From contig NC_013132.1 of assembly GCF_000024005.1 (NCBI RefSeq), positions 4,148,001 to 4,212,000 of the forward strand: a stretch of 64,000 nt of DNA. Reading direction: 5' to 3'. The stretch comes from Chitinophaga pinensis DSM 2588. Its GTDB lineage: Bacteria > Bacteroidota > Bacteroidia > Chitinophagales > Chitinophagaceae. Below the pieces are notes generated by a model that was not told the DNA's origin, did no database searches, and saw only the letters and a list, made by a program, of their open reading frames with translations. Position numbers and translations under genes: made by a program. The first letter of the stretch is position 1, and each line of letters starts with the position of its first letter. Below, piece after piece: positions 56,201 through 64,000 of this stretch.

Positions 56201-56531
56201 GGAAGACGCTACAATAACCGTAAAAGGAATCTATCCGGGATTTAAATACATCAAATCGGATCTATGGATCAAAGCGGTGGAAAATGGGAATGAGCCCTTC
56301 GTATTCGTATTAGCATACAATACCGACCTGTTCAAAGCTTCCTTTGCAACAAAACTAATGGACGACTTAAATGGTCTGGCCGCATTGGTTGTTGAGCAGC
56401 CATCGGCTTCCCTCGACACGCTGATCGCAAATGTAAAAACACAATCGGCCGAGGCTGATGAACAAAAACAACAGCATGTAAGGCATCGCAACCTGGAAGT
56501 ATTGAAGAATTTCCGTGTAGGCGCAAGATGA
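53217..56531 (+). CDS. NRPS protein A-PCP-C, atypical acidic-residue A domain (third, variant pocket)
   Basis: 1104 residues: A (~1-520), PCP Ser572 in GGTSLKA, C with HH760 in THHIVSDAW. The A3 core is FTSGTTGSGKPI, again not the normal Pro-Lys-Gly. Code: D-A-R-H-L-A-L-L-V-K, differing from the two earlier paralogues only in the last two variable positions (LV for MA). The change could widen or reshape the pocket for a related substrate, such as 3-methylaspartate versus aspartate; that link is inference from the preceding glutamate mutase gene. The C domain has HHxxxDA. It is more diverged from the other two than they are from each other. Confidence 0.9.
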   Translation: MKYPLLHELFDNISSKYPSRTAVANGQQEVSYEALQQRSLQLAASLQDAGLEKETVVATLLPAGADLAATTIALFRTGLIYMPLDPRIPIIRVQNMLSITGSKVIVTNKELLDTARNIVKGGPDSLQYVLVLDDVATQLFSVDKAGTLAPAAFPGNVAQNDTETDSCYIFFTSGTTGSGKPILGSHQGLSQYIHWEIKEFGLNENCRVSQLAQVTFDASLRDLFVPLCTGGTLCVLPADAKFQMPVLIEWLKAQKVSLIHCVPSIFRLLTRELEQQPVGSVAFPDLKFILMAGEMLYAKDIAAWRRVAGTTTELVNLYGASETTLVKTFHRISEIPEDGGEALHVGQPIDQAFIAVMNGNRLARIGEIGEIYIITHYTSKGYFADPVKTAERFVKNPLEGSSVPLAYRTGDMGRYRKDRSIEVLGRQDDQLKINGIRVELQELEQIILETAGIAQVVIKAIESPTGAMELACYYTGVAQDATKLRSVLKEKLSDSVLPAYFIHLKEFPLTLNGKVDKAALIKPEYKDNTDAAGGSAVVASASETIMEDIWRDVFKMKQIGRNASFFSIGGTSLKAIRVISQVYKRFEVMITINDLFANPTIATLTGFVEKGSKKAFTAIRPVAKQDTYEVSAVQKRIWAIDQFSDNGALYNVPEFYLFEGPLDTAAFEKALAALVGRHEILRTTFELINGEPRQRIHDAASWNVSLKLYDYSNEASPLDKAIAFSTEAALEPFDLQNGPLLRTTLLKTGKDEHLFVFVTHHIVSDAWSQEIIARDVLAFYDAFNEGKQTALEPLKIQYKDFAAWHNERLTSRSADHRAFWKAQFAEAAPKLKLPLDYPRPAQQTFNAEEVSFRLNEKVSTALRSLAVQHKVSGFNAVMALVKLLLYKHTAQQDIVIGSPVADRAHADTDNQIGVYFNTLPLRTRFSGTDNFTQLLGKVAEVTLRAFDHVDYPFENVLEDIDAEFDKQRNSLFDVGLTYISFMNAASDAGTADQQAEDATITVKGIYPGFKYIKSDLWIKAVENGNEPFVFVLAYNTDLFKASFATKLMDDLNGLAALVVEQPSASLDTLIANVKTQSAEADEQKQQHVRHRNLEVLKNFRVGAR

Positions 56532-56556
56532 GCTGACATTATAAAATCACATAGTT

Positions 56557-57582
56557 ATGAATCAGGACTCAAGACAGCAAAGGTTAAAAAGCCTGCTGGC
56601 CACACAGCCAAGGTTACACCGGCTGGACAAGACCAATGTAAATGTGCTGTACGGAGAGCCGGGCAGCCGGCAGGTGCCCGCAACGATTATAACAGAAGAT
56701 AAAGATACACTGCTGCACAGATGGATACCTGCTAATATGAATCTCATTAAAGAGCAGTTACGTTCCCGTGGCGGCCTGCTCTTCAAAGGATTTAATGTCA
56801 GCTCTGTAGAGTTATTCCAGCTGATCGTACAGGAGTTTTCGCAGAATGCAATGCCATATACGCAACGTTCTTCTCCTCGTACCGAGATCAAAGACCGCAT
56901 CTATACGTCTACTGACCATCCTGCAGATCAGTACATCAACATGCATAATGAACTGTCTTACTCTTACAGATGGCCATTGCAGATCATGTTTTATTGTCTG
57001 CAACCATCAGAAACAGGAGGGGAGACGCCCATTGCAGATAGCAGACAGGTACTGAAAGCATTGTCTCCGTCAACCAGGGCCCTGTTCAAGGAAAAAGGCA
57101 TTATGTATGTCCGTAACCTGGGTGGGGGACTTGGTCTGGACTGGCAAACAGTATTCCAGACAAGCGATCGCAGCGAGGTAGAAGAGGAGTGCCGGCAGAA
57201 TGAAATGGAGTTTGAATGGAAAGAGAATAACCGCTTGCAGATCCGCTGGACGCGTCCGGCTATTGTAGCGCATCCGGTGACCAGTGAAGAAATATGGTTC
57301 AATCATGCTTATTTCTTCAACGCGGCCAACCTGGACGAAGAAGTAGCAGATGCAGTTACTTCCAGCGAAGAAATGCCTTTTAATACTTTTTATGGAGACG
57401 GTACGCCGATACCCGGGGAGATATTAAAGGAAATAGGCGCTGCTTATGACAAGGCAAAGATCGTTTTCCCCTGGCAGAAAGGAGATGTGCTGTTACTCGA
57501 TAACATGCTGATGTCCCATGGACGTAATCCTTTTGAAGGCGACAGAAAGATAATGGTCGCCATGTGGGAACCAAATCGTTAA
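56557..57582 (+). CDS. Fe(II)/2-oxoglutarate oxygenase, clavaminate synthase/SyrP-like (second of two)
   Basis: 341 residues, paralogous to the oxygenase at 47532. Metal ligands: His130-x-Glu132 in HNELSYS and His321 in SHGRNPFEGDRK; Arg330 should bind 2-oxoglutarate; SETGGETPIADSR is the shared middle motif. It has an extra ~20 N-terminal residues compared with its paralogue. Two such enzymes in one operon suggest hydroxylation at two different modules or two stereochemical outcomes. It lies 25 bases after the third A-PCP-C gene and 17 before the next NRPS gene, whose first A domain reads as Asp. Confidence 0.88.
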   Translation: MNQDSRQQRLKSLLATQPRLHRLDKTNVNVLYGEPGSRQVPATIITEDKDTLLHRWIPANMNLIKEQLRSRGGLLFKGFNVSSVELFQLIVQEFSQNAMPYTQRSSPRTEIKDRIYTSTDHPADQYINMHNELSYSYRWPLQIMFYCLQPSETGGETPIADSRQVLKALSPSTRALFKEKGIMYVRNLGGGLGLDWQTVFQTSDRSEVEEECRQNEMEFEWKENNRLQIRWTRPAIVAHPVTSEEIWFNHAYFFNAANLDEEVADAVTSSEEMPFNTFYGDGTPIPGEILKEIGAAYDKAKIVFPWQKGDVLLLDNMLMSHGRNPFEGDRKIMVAMWEPNR

Positions 57583-57599
57583 CCAATTAAACTTTCAAG

Positions 57600-60500
57600 A
57601 TGATCTCAGAAGTAGGTCTGCAGGTGGATGGCGTACGCATGTCGCCGCAGCAGAGACGTTATTGGTCCTGGTATAAAGAAACAGGCAGTATGCCTTATCA
57701 TCATATTGCAGTAGCAGTCACCGGTGTGTTTGACAGACCGGTGCTGCAACATGCGGTCGAAAGTCTCTATAACACGTATCCTGTGCTGAGCACCGTGTTC
57801 CCTGAACGCGATGGCGCCCTGTTCCCGCTGCAGATAACACAGCAGAAGCAGGCGCCTGAATTGCAGGAATTGCTGTTACCAGCTGGTATGGGGCCGGATG
57901 ATGCAAAAGAGAAGGTAGCAGCCATGTTTGAAGAGAAAGCGGCTATACAGGCCCGTAATGGGCGTGGTGGCTATGCTGCCTTTATCCATAGCAGCACACC
58001 TGGTGGCGATCACATGATTCATTTCCTGGCTGAAGCCATTCTGATGGATAGCTATTCCGCCGGTTTCCTGATGCATGAACTGTGTACCCTGTACAATGCA
58101 GAAGGAAATATCCTGCTGAAAAGCCAGCTTGTAGAAGAAGTGATTCCTTATCAGCAATTCTCTGAATGGCAGAACAGCCTCGTTGAAACTCCTGCTGAGG
58201 AAGCAGAAGAATTCTGGTCCCAGTATAAATTTGAGCAACTGTTGGATAAGGAGTTCTTTGGTAAAGCAACAGGTCAGCAACTGCCTGATGCAGTAAGGCA
58301 TACCCGCCTGCTGCCACTGGGCGTTACGCTTACCCGGCAGTTGGAAACGCTGGCGGAAAAAACAGGAAAAGACCTTCGCGAACTACTGCTCGCCGCTTTG
58401 TTTACGACTTTTTACAGGCATACAAAAGAAGATGCACTGGTAATCGGTTATGTTAATAACGAACGCTTATATGAAGAACTGAAGGGTACCTTGGGGCCTG
58501 TCGGCAAAACACTGCCTTTATACCTGGAGCTGGGAGAGGATGTCACCTGTCAGCGCCTGCTTGAGAATATTAGGCAATCCATTATCCGCGTAAGCAGCTG
58601 GGAAGAATACAGCACTTTCGGATATAACAGCAGCGAATACGCAGCTGTGGCACGGGAGTATTTCAAGGTAGGATTCGAATGGCTATCTTTCCCGGAAGCC
58701 ACCGGCAACGGGCAGCTGCTGCATAGCTGGGAAAGTGCAGAATCTTTCTTTGGATTCAAACTGAATGGTGTATACGCTAATGAAGAACTGGGTTTACAGG
58801 CATCCTGGAGTAAGAAATATTTAAACGCAGAAGAAGCGGGCCTGTTATTACAACAGGTAGTCGCTTGTCTGCAACAATTCGTTCAGGCGCCACAAGCCGC
58901 CATCAAAGATGGTGTTGCATTGAGCCGGGCAGATGAAAAGGTCTTCAACGTACTCAATACCGCACAATATGAACTACAGTCTCCTGCCGATAGTATAGCG
59001 GCTTTATTCAGTGCAGTAGCGGGCGTCAATGCAGATGCGGCTGCTATCGGATGGGATGATAAAACAATGAGCTATCAGCAGCTGGATGCAGCTGCCTGCA
59101 GGCTGGCCAATATGCTGCAGCGCCGTTATAGCATATCCAAAGGTGATACTGTCGCCGTTTGTATCGAACGCTCTCCCATGATGATCGTTGCCATACTCGG
59201 TATTATCAGGGCTGGTGCGGTATACCTCCCGCTGGATCTTTCTTTCCCTGATGACAGAAAACAGTTTATGCTGGATGACAGTAAGTCCCGCCTGCTGATT
59301 ACCGGCGAAACAACCGCCGTACCTGATATTATTCCTTTACTGAGACTGGATGAAGGACTGCAGGTACTGAAAGGTTTTAACGAAGATGTGGAAGCGGTAG
59401 CGATTGCACCGGCTGATCCGCTATACCTGATCTATACCTCTGGCTCTACCGGTCGTCCTAAAGGCGTACAGATCTCTCACGGATCTTTACTGCATTACGC
59501 AAACTGGTTCAGATCTGCCTACCAGATAGGCAAGGGAGATGCAAGTCTCTTTTTCTCTTCAGTGGCATTTGACCTGGGTTATACTGCCTTCTGGGGTAGC
59601 CTCTTATCTGGTGCAACTTTATACCTGCTGCCAGAAAGACCAACACTGAATCCGGATGAACTGATTGCCGCCCTTACCCGGAATGCAATCTCCTTTATCA
59701 AGCTGACACCTTCTCATTTCGATCTGCTGGTCAATGATCCGGGATTTGAAAAACAGGTAAAGGAATACAGCCTGCGACTAATACTGCTTGGTGGAGAAGA
59801 GATCAGGGCGCAACACCTGGAGAAATACTTTGCCCATCGTCCGGATGTTACCTTTGTCAATCACTATGGTCCGACTGAAGCGACCATCGGCGCTATCGCC
59901 CGTACTATTACCTATAACAATTTTGATAACTTCCGTAATCGTCCTGTTATTGGTCGTCCCCTGGGTACCAATAAAATAAGATTGATGCAGGAAGGTGCTG
60001 ACATACAGGTACCGGTAGGTGCTATCGGTGAAATCTGTATTGCAGGAAAAGGGGTAGCCATTGGTTATCTCAACAATCCAGAACTGACAGCAAAGAAATT
60101 TATCGCAGACCCGCTGCAACCAGGTAGTCGCCTGTATCGTACGGGTGACCTGGGCCGTCTGCTTCCCTCTGGTGAAATTGAATTCCTGGGAAGATCTGAT
60201 TTCCAGGTAAAGATCAGAGGCTATCGTGTGGAAACAGGAGAGATCGCGGATTGTCTGCGCCAATTCCCTGGCATCAGAGATGTAGCTGTCATTGCCACTA
60301 CAGATGAACAGGGTGATAAATACCTTACCGCTTATTTCGTATCCGGCGCAAAGACGGATAAAGCTGCCCTGGATGAATTCCTGAAGAAACAATTACCTTC
60401 CTGGAGCATTCCTGCCTACTACGTAAATATGCTGGCGCTTCCATTGACGCCAAACGGTAAGATAAATCGTGCAGAGTTACCGGATCCGCGTAAAGCTGCA

Positions 60501-63500
60501 TTGAAGCAACAGACTGCCTATATAGCTCCCCGTAACGAACTGGAATCAGGTATCGCAAAGATCTGGGAAGAAGTATTGCAGAAACCGCGTATCAGCATTA
60601 ACGATAACTTCTTTGACCTGGGTGGACATTCCATCAAAGGCATACGTATCATTTCCCGTTTGTTCAAAGAGCTGAACGTAAAACTGGAGATCCGCCACCT
60701 GTTTGAGGCATTGACCATCGCAGGACTGGCCGAGCATATCAGGCAACAACGTCGCACCTCCTTCGAAAAAATCACCCCATTGTCCCTGCAGCCGGATTAT
60801 GAATTATCTCACGCGCAGAAAAGAATATGGGTACTGTGTAAATTCGAAGAAATTGCACTTGCTTATAATATGCCAGGCAACTACGTGCTTGAAAATATTA
60901 ACAGGGAAGCACTGGAAAAGGCCGTGGAGACTCTGATCAGACGTCATGAAAGTTTGCGTACAAGCTTCCGGATCGTGGCAGGTTCTCCCCGACAGGTGAT
61001 CAGCGGGTATGAAGCAGAGCGCTTCGCTATGCAGTATATCGACGAGAGTGCGGTAAGTGATAAACAGGCACTTACAAGCAAGTACCTGGACGAAGAAGCA
61101 GATACGCCTTTTGATCTCGAAAAAGGACCATTGATCAGAACAAAACTGGTCCAGCTGGAAGACAATAAGCACCTGTTTATCTACAATATGCATCATATCA
61201 TTTCCGATGGCTGGTCCATGCAGGTTTTTGTCAATGATGTACTGCAGTTATACAATGCATATACCGCAGGAGCTGCTAACCCGATGGCTCCTTTAAAAAT
61301 ACATTATAAAGACTTCGCTGCCTGGCAGAATAAATTACTGACCAGCTCAGCTATCACAGAACATCAGCAGTATTGGTGGAAACAGTTCGAAGGAGAAGTG
61401 CCTGTACTGAACCTGCCACTGGATTACCCCCGCCCGCGTGTAAAAAGTTATAACGGTCGTAAGATGGGCATCAGCGTCACGGCTGAGCTGAAAGAAAAAC
61501 TGACGGCGCTTGCCCAACAGGCAGATGCCTCTCTGTTTATGGTATTACTGGCTGCCGTGAAAGCCTGCTTCTATCGGTACACCGGTCAGACAGATATGGT
61601 TATCGGAGTGCCTAATGCCGGTCGGGAACACCTGGAGCTGGAAGATCAGATTGGCTTTTATGTGAACAGCATCCCGGTGCGTACACAATTTGCCGGTAAT
61701 CAACCTTTCACCCTGCTGCTGGATAAAGTGAAAAAAGCATTGCTCAGCGGACTGGAACACCAGGTATATCCCTTCGACAGACTTGTCGATGACCTTAACC
61801 TGGACAGGGATATGAGCCGGTCTCCTTTATATGATGTAATGGTGCAGCTGAAAAATTATCAGTTCGGTGAGAAGGAGATCAAAGACGTAAATGTCGGCGA
61901 AGAACTTTTTGAAATGAAAACAAGTCAGTTTGATATCTCTGTTGATTTTACAGATACGGATGATGGACTGATGGGATTCATAGAGTACAATACCGACCTG
62001 TTTATGCCTTCTACAGTAGAAATGCTTTGGGAACATCTGGGCAACATCATGGAGGAGGTTGCAGCGCATCCGGAGCGTTCACTTAGCGAACTACAACTGA
62101 TCAATGAAGCCGGGAAAATACGTTTGCTGGAAAGGGGTGGGGTGACGCGTTATTTGTCCGCCGTCGGCTATCAGCACGTATTGGAGCATTTTGATCAGTA
62201 TCTGCAGGCACAACCGGACGCAGTCGCAGTCGAGTTTGAAGGGCAGACGCTGAGCTACAGACAACTCGATCAGGCAGCAGAAAAAGTAGCTGCATTTATC
62301 ACAGCGCAGGTAAATACTGACACTGATCAGCAACCGGTAGTCGGCGTATTAATGGACAAACATCCTGAAATGATCTCCGCCGTACTGGGTATTATGAAAG
62401 CAGGAGCGGTATGTCTGCCACTGGAACCGGCGCATCCGCATGCACGTATGCAGTTTGTCGTTAACGACGCTGCCGCATTTGCAATCCTGTCTGAAAGAAA
62501 GTACCTGCATACCCTCAATAAATTACAATGGGAGTGTGCAGCACTCTGCACTTTCCTCTGTATGGACACTGATGATATCTATGAGGTGGCGCATGAGTGG
62601 GATGAGGTACGTAATGAACAGGAAGTATGGGATTACGTCGGTGAGAATTCTCATGATGATATTTCCGGTGGTGGATGGACTTCCAGCTACACAGGCAAGG
62701 AATTGAGCAGAGAGGAAATGGACGAATATGCGGATAATGTGCTGATCAAACTGCGGCCATACCTGAATGAACGTAGCCGGGTACTAGAGATCGGTTGTTC
62801 TTCCGGTATCAGTATGTTTAAAATGGCGCCTTTTGTAGATCAGTACTTCGGTGTTGACCTTTCTGAAAAGATCATTCAGAAAACACGTGCAGAAGCCCGC
62901 AGAAAAGGATTCGATAATATTACCCTGCAGGCGGCAGCGGCGCATGAAATAGACAGTCTGCACTGGAGCGGTTTTGATATCATCGTGATCAATAGTGTAA
63001 TCCAGAGTTTTCATGGTCACAACTATCTGCGGCAGGTAATCAGCAAATGTTTACCACTGCTGAAAAATAAAGGCCTGATCTTCTTTGGAGATATCCAGGA
63101 CCAGGACCTGAAACAGACCCTGATCGATGATCTGACCGCCTTCAAAGCAGCCAATAAAAACCAGGGATATTTTACAAAGACCGATTGGTCATATGAACTG
63201 TTCCTGAGCAGGAAATTCTTTGAAGATCTTCGTTACGAATACCCCGCCGTTACTGCGGTGGATCACTCTGCTAAAACAGGTACGATTGCCAATGAACTGA
63301 CGCGTTACCGCTTTGATTGTATCGTGTCCGTTGACAAAGAGCAGACGAATCAGGCGCCGGCAGGAGTACGTCATAAAAGCCAGTTCGGCCTCGCTACGCT
63401 GGAACAATATGAAGGTGCTGATGCGAATGAATGGTATTATAAACAATCAGCGGCAGCAGAAAAGCTAGCCTATATCATTTATACATCCGGTACCACCGGA

Positions 63501-64000
63501 GTACCCAAAGGCGTGATGATTCCTTATCGCGGATTGAATAACCTGGTCATGTCGTACAAAAATGACTACGGATTTGCCACTTTTGCGCCATGTCTTTTGC
63601 AGACAGCCAGCATTGCCTTTGACGTGTTCTTTGCAGATATCTGCCGTACACTGTTCCTGGGTGGTCGTCTGGTGTTGTGTAACAACGATGTCGCCATTGA
63701 TCCGCCTAAATTATACGCAAAACTGAAAGCCACAGGTGTCAATTTGTTGGATAGTACGCCTTCATTGATTATTCCATTTATGGAGTACGTATATGAGAGC
63801 GGTCTTGATATTGACTTCCTGCGGGTGTTGATCCTGGGTTCTGATAGCTGTCCTGCAGGTGAGTTTAAGAAACTCTATGAGAGATATGGTCGGCAACTAC
63901 GCATCCTGAACTGTTACGGCACTACAGAGACGACGATTGAAGCGTCGTTCTTTGAAGCCACAGCAGATCATCTGCCTGAAAGCGGTACAACAGCTATCGG
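57600..64000 (+). CDS. NRPS protein (partial): C-like, A(Asp), PCP, C, A interrupted by methyltransferase
   Basis: Starts at ATG 57600 and stays open to the window end (over 2130 codons). Domains: condensation-like 1-430 whose HHxxxDG site reads Glu145-A-I-L-M-Asp150-S-Y-Ser153; A ~457-963 with normal YTSGSTGRPKG and code D-L-T-K-L-G-H-I-G-K (Asp); PCP Ser1011; C with HH1198 in MHHIISDGW; second A from ~1525, broken between A2 and A3 by a class I SAM methyltransferase (~1674-1940, motif VLEIGCSSG at ~1728, preceded by the WTSSYTG segment typical of NRPS methylation domains), then A3 YTSGTTGVPKG at ~1957. Second code: D-V-A-D-I-G-C-I-E, close in style to basic-residue (Orn/Arg) pockets. The 3' end, including any thioesterase, is outside the window. 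Confidence 0.92.
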   Translation, partial: MISEVGLQVDGVRMSPQQRRYWSWYKETGSMPYHHIAVAVTGVFDRPVLQHAVESLYNTYPVLSTVFPERDGALFPLQITQQKQAPELQELLLPAGMGPDDAKEKVAAMFEEKAAIQARNGRGGYAAFIHSSTPGGDHMIHFLAEAILMDSYSAGFLMHELCTLYNAEGNILLKSQLVEEVIPYQQFSEWQNSLVETPAEEAEEFWSQYKFEQLLDKEFFGKATGQQLPDAVRHTRLLPLGVTLTRQLETLAEKTGKDLRELLLAALFTTFYRHTKEDALVIGYVNNERLYEELKGTLGPVGKTLPLYLELGEDVTCQRLLENIRQSIIRVSSWEEYSTFGYNSSEYAAVAREYFKVGFEWLSFPEATGNGQLLHSWESAESFFGFKLNGVYANEELGLQASWSKKYLNAEEAGLLLQQVVACLQQFVQAPQAAIKDGVALSRADEKVFNVLNTAQYELQSPADSIAALFSAVAGVNADAAAIGWDDKTMSYQQLDAAACRLANMLQRRYSISKGDTVAVCIERSPMMIVAILGIIRAGAVYLPLDLSFPDDRKQFMLDDSKSRLLITGETTAVPDIIPLLRLDEGLQVLKGFNEDVEAVAIAPADPLYLIYTSGSTGRPKGVQISHGSLLHYANWFRSAYQIGKGDASLFFSSVAFDLGYTAFWGSLLSGATLYLLPERPTLNPDELIAALTRNAISFIKLTPSHFDLLVNDPGFEKQVKEYSLRLILLGGEEIRAQHLEKYFAHRPDVTFVNHYGPTEATIGAIARTITYNNFDNFRNRPVIGRPLGTNKIRLMQEGADIQVPVGAIGEICIAGKGVAIGYLNNPELTAKKFIADPLQPGSRLYRTGDLGRLLPSGEIEFLGRSDFQVKIRGYRVETGEIADCLRQFPGIRDVAVIATTDEQGDKYLTAYFVSGAKTDKAALDEFLKKQLPSWSIPAYYVNMLALPLTPNGKINRAELPDPRKAALKQQTAYIAPRNELESGIAKIWEEVLQKPRISINDNFFDLGGHSIKGIRIISRLFKELNVKLEIRHLFEALTIAGLAEHIRQQRRTSFEKITPLSLQPDYELSHAQKRIWVLCKFEEIALAYNMPGNYVLENINREALEKAVETLIRRHESLRTSFRIVAGSPRQVISGYEAERFAMQYIDESAVSDKQALTSKYLDEEADTPFDLEKGPLIRTKLVQLEDNKHLFIYNMHHIISDGWSMQVFVNDVLQLYNAYTAGAANPMAPLKIHYKDFAAWQNKLLTSSAITEHQQYWWKQFEGEVPVLNLPLDYPRPRVKSYNGRKMGISVTAELKEKLTALAQQADASLFMVLLAAVKACFYRYTGQTDMVIGVPNAGREHLELEDQIGFYVNSIPVRTQFAGNQPFTLLLDKVKKALLSGLEHQVYPFDRLVDDLNLDRDMSRSPLYDVMVQLKNYQFGEKEIKDVNVGEELFEMKTSQFDISVDFTDTDDGLMGFIEYNTDLFMPSTVEMLWEHLGNIMEEVAAHPERSLSELQLINEAGKIRLLERGGVTRYLSAVGYQHVLEHFDQYLQAQPDAVAVEFEGQTLSYRQLDQAAEKVAAFITAQVNTDTDQQPVVGVLMDKHPEMISAVLGIMKAGAVCLPLEPAHPHARMQFVVNDAAAFAILSERKYLHTLNKLQWECAALCTFLCMDTDDIYEVAHEWDEVRNEQEVWDYVGENSHDDISGGGWTSSYTGKELSREEMDEYADNVLIKLRPYLNERSRVLEIGCSSGISMFKMAPFVDQYFGVDLSEKIIQKTRAEARRKGFDNITLQAAAAHEIDSLHWSGFDIIVINSVIQSFHGHNYLRQVISKCLPLLKNKGLIFFGDIQDQDLKQTLIDDLTAFKAANKNQGYFTKTDWSYELFLSRKFFEDLRYEYPAVTAVDHSAKTGTIANELTRYRFDCIVSVDKEQTNQAPAGVRHKSQFGLATLEQYEGADANEWYYKQSAAAEKLAYIIYTSGTTGVPKGVMIPYRGLNNLVMSYKNDYGFATFAPCLLQTASIAFDVFFADICRTLFLGGRLVLCNNDVAIDPPKLYAKLKATGVNLLDSTPSLIIPFMEYVYESGLDIDFLRVLILGSDSCPAGEFKKLYERYGRQLRILNCYGTTETTIEASFFEATADHLPESGTTAI

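Noticed and set aside
57600..58930. Heterocyclisation (Cy) domain call
   Set aside because: The motif is ExxxxDxxS, not DxxxxDxxS, the other Cy core motifs are not recognisable, and the adjacent A domain reads Asp rather than Cys, Ser or Thr.

Overview
The window looks like a chromosomal piece of a Bacteroidota bacterium, most likely Chitinophaga or a close relative. This rests on the TonB-receptor-type outer-membrane barrel, LytS/LytTR two-component signalling, a UpxY-like NusG paralogue, a Bacteroidota-type GG-leader lanthipeptide precursor, TTTG/TAnnTTTG promoter-like elements and the style of the very large NRPS genes. The genus is an inference from remembered families, not a search result.

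Layout. (1) Positions 1-7146 hold ordinary accessory metabolism: a partial AraC regulator, a SnoaL-like protein, and a minus-strand set (FAD oxidoreductase, SDR, AraC regulator) facing a divergent AraC gene. A secreted amidohydrolase follows. A 22-bp-period direct repeat upstream of the SDR looks like an AraC-type operator. (2) Positions 7147-8040 are AT-rich and hold two broken gene fragments, then a strong terminator. (3) Positions 8040-18563 are a class I lanthipeptide locus. It has an outer-membrane barrel, full-length LanB, a 59-residue precursor with a GG leader and a single core Cys (missed by simple ORF calling), a lanA-distal terminator, a secreted S41 peptidase, a histidine kinase with a LytTR regulator, and LanC. 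No transporter is visible. (4) Positions 18564-19021 form a leader: a promoter with close consensus match, then 60-bp tandem repeats able to fold into hairpins. (5) From 19022 to beyond the right edge (over 45 kb) runs one tightly packed plus-strand lipopeptide NRPS operon that opens with a NusG/UpxY-type antitermination factor.

The NRPS line reads as follows. A fatty-acyl ligase and carrier start the chain; then come module 1 (code DTESIGTVC, no confident substrate), Orn (DVGEIGSID), Gln (DAQDLGVVD), Val (DAFWLGGTF) and an adenylation-free module built from FkbM methyltransferase, FkbH-like HAD, VOC and a carrier. Three separate A-PCP-C proteins share an unusual code (D-A-R-H-L-A-L-M/L-A/V) and an altered A3 core. 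The last protein, cut by the window edge, has an Asp module (DLTKLGHIG) and an A domain split between A2 and A3 by a methyltransferase. Between these lie genes that would make and modify Asp-type residues: a fused B12-dependent glutamate mutase (3-methylaspartate), an Asp/Glu racemase, an asparagine synthetase and two clavaminate-synthase-like oxygenases (probable beta-hydroxylases).

Taken together the operon should make an acylated, probably depsipeptidic, acid-rich lipopeptide with Orn, Gln, Val, a glycerate-derived unit and several modified aspartates. No thioesterase, transporter, MbtH or PPTase is visible here; these may lie beyond the right edge. I saw no tRNA, rRNA, CRISPR array or intact insertion sequence.
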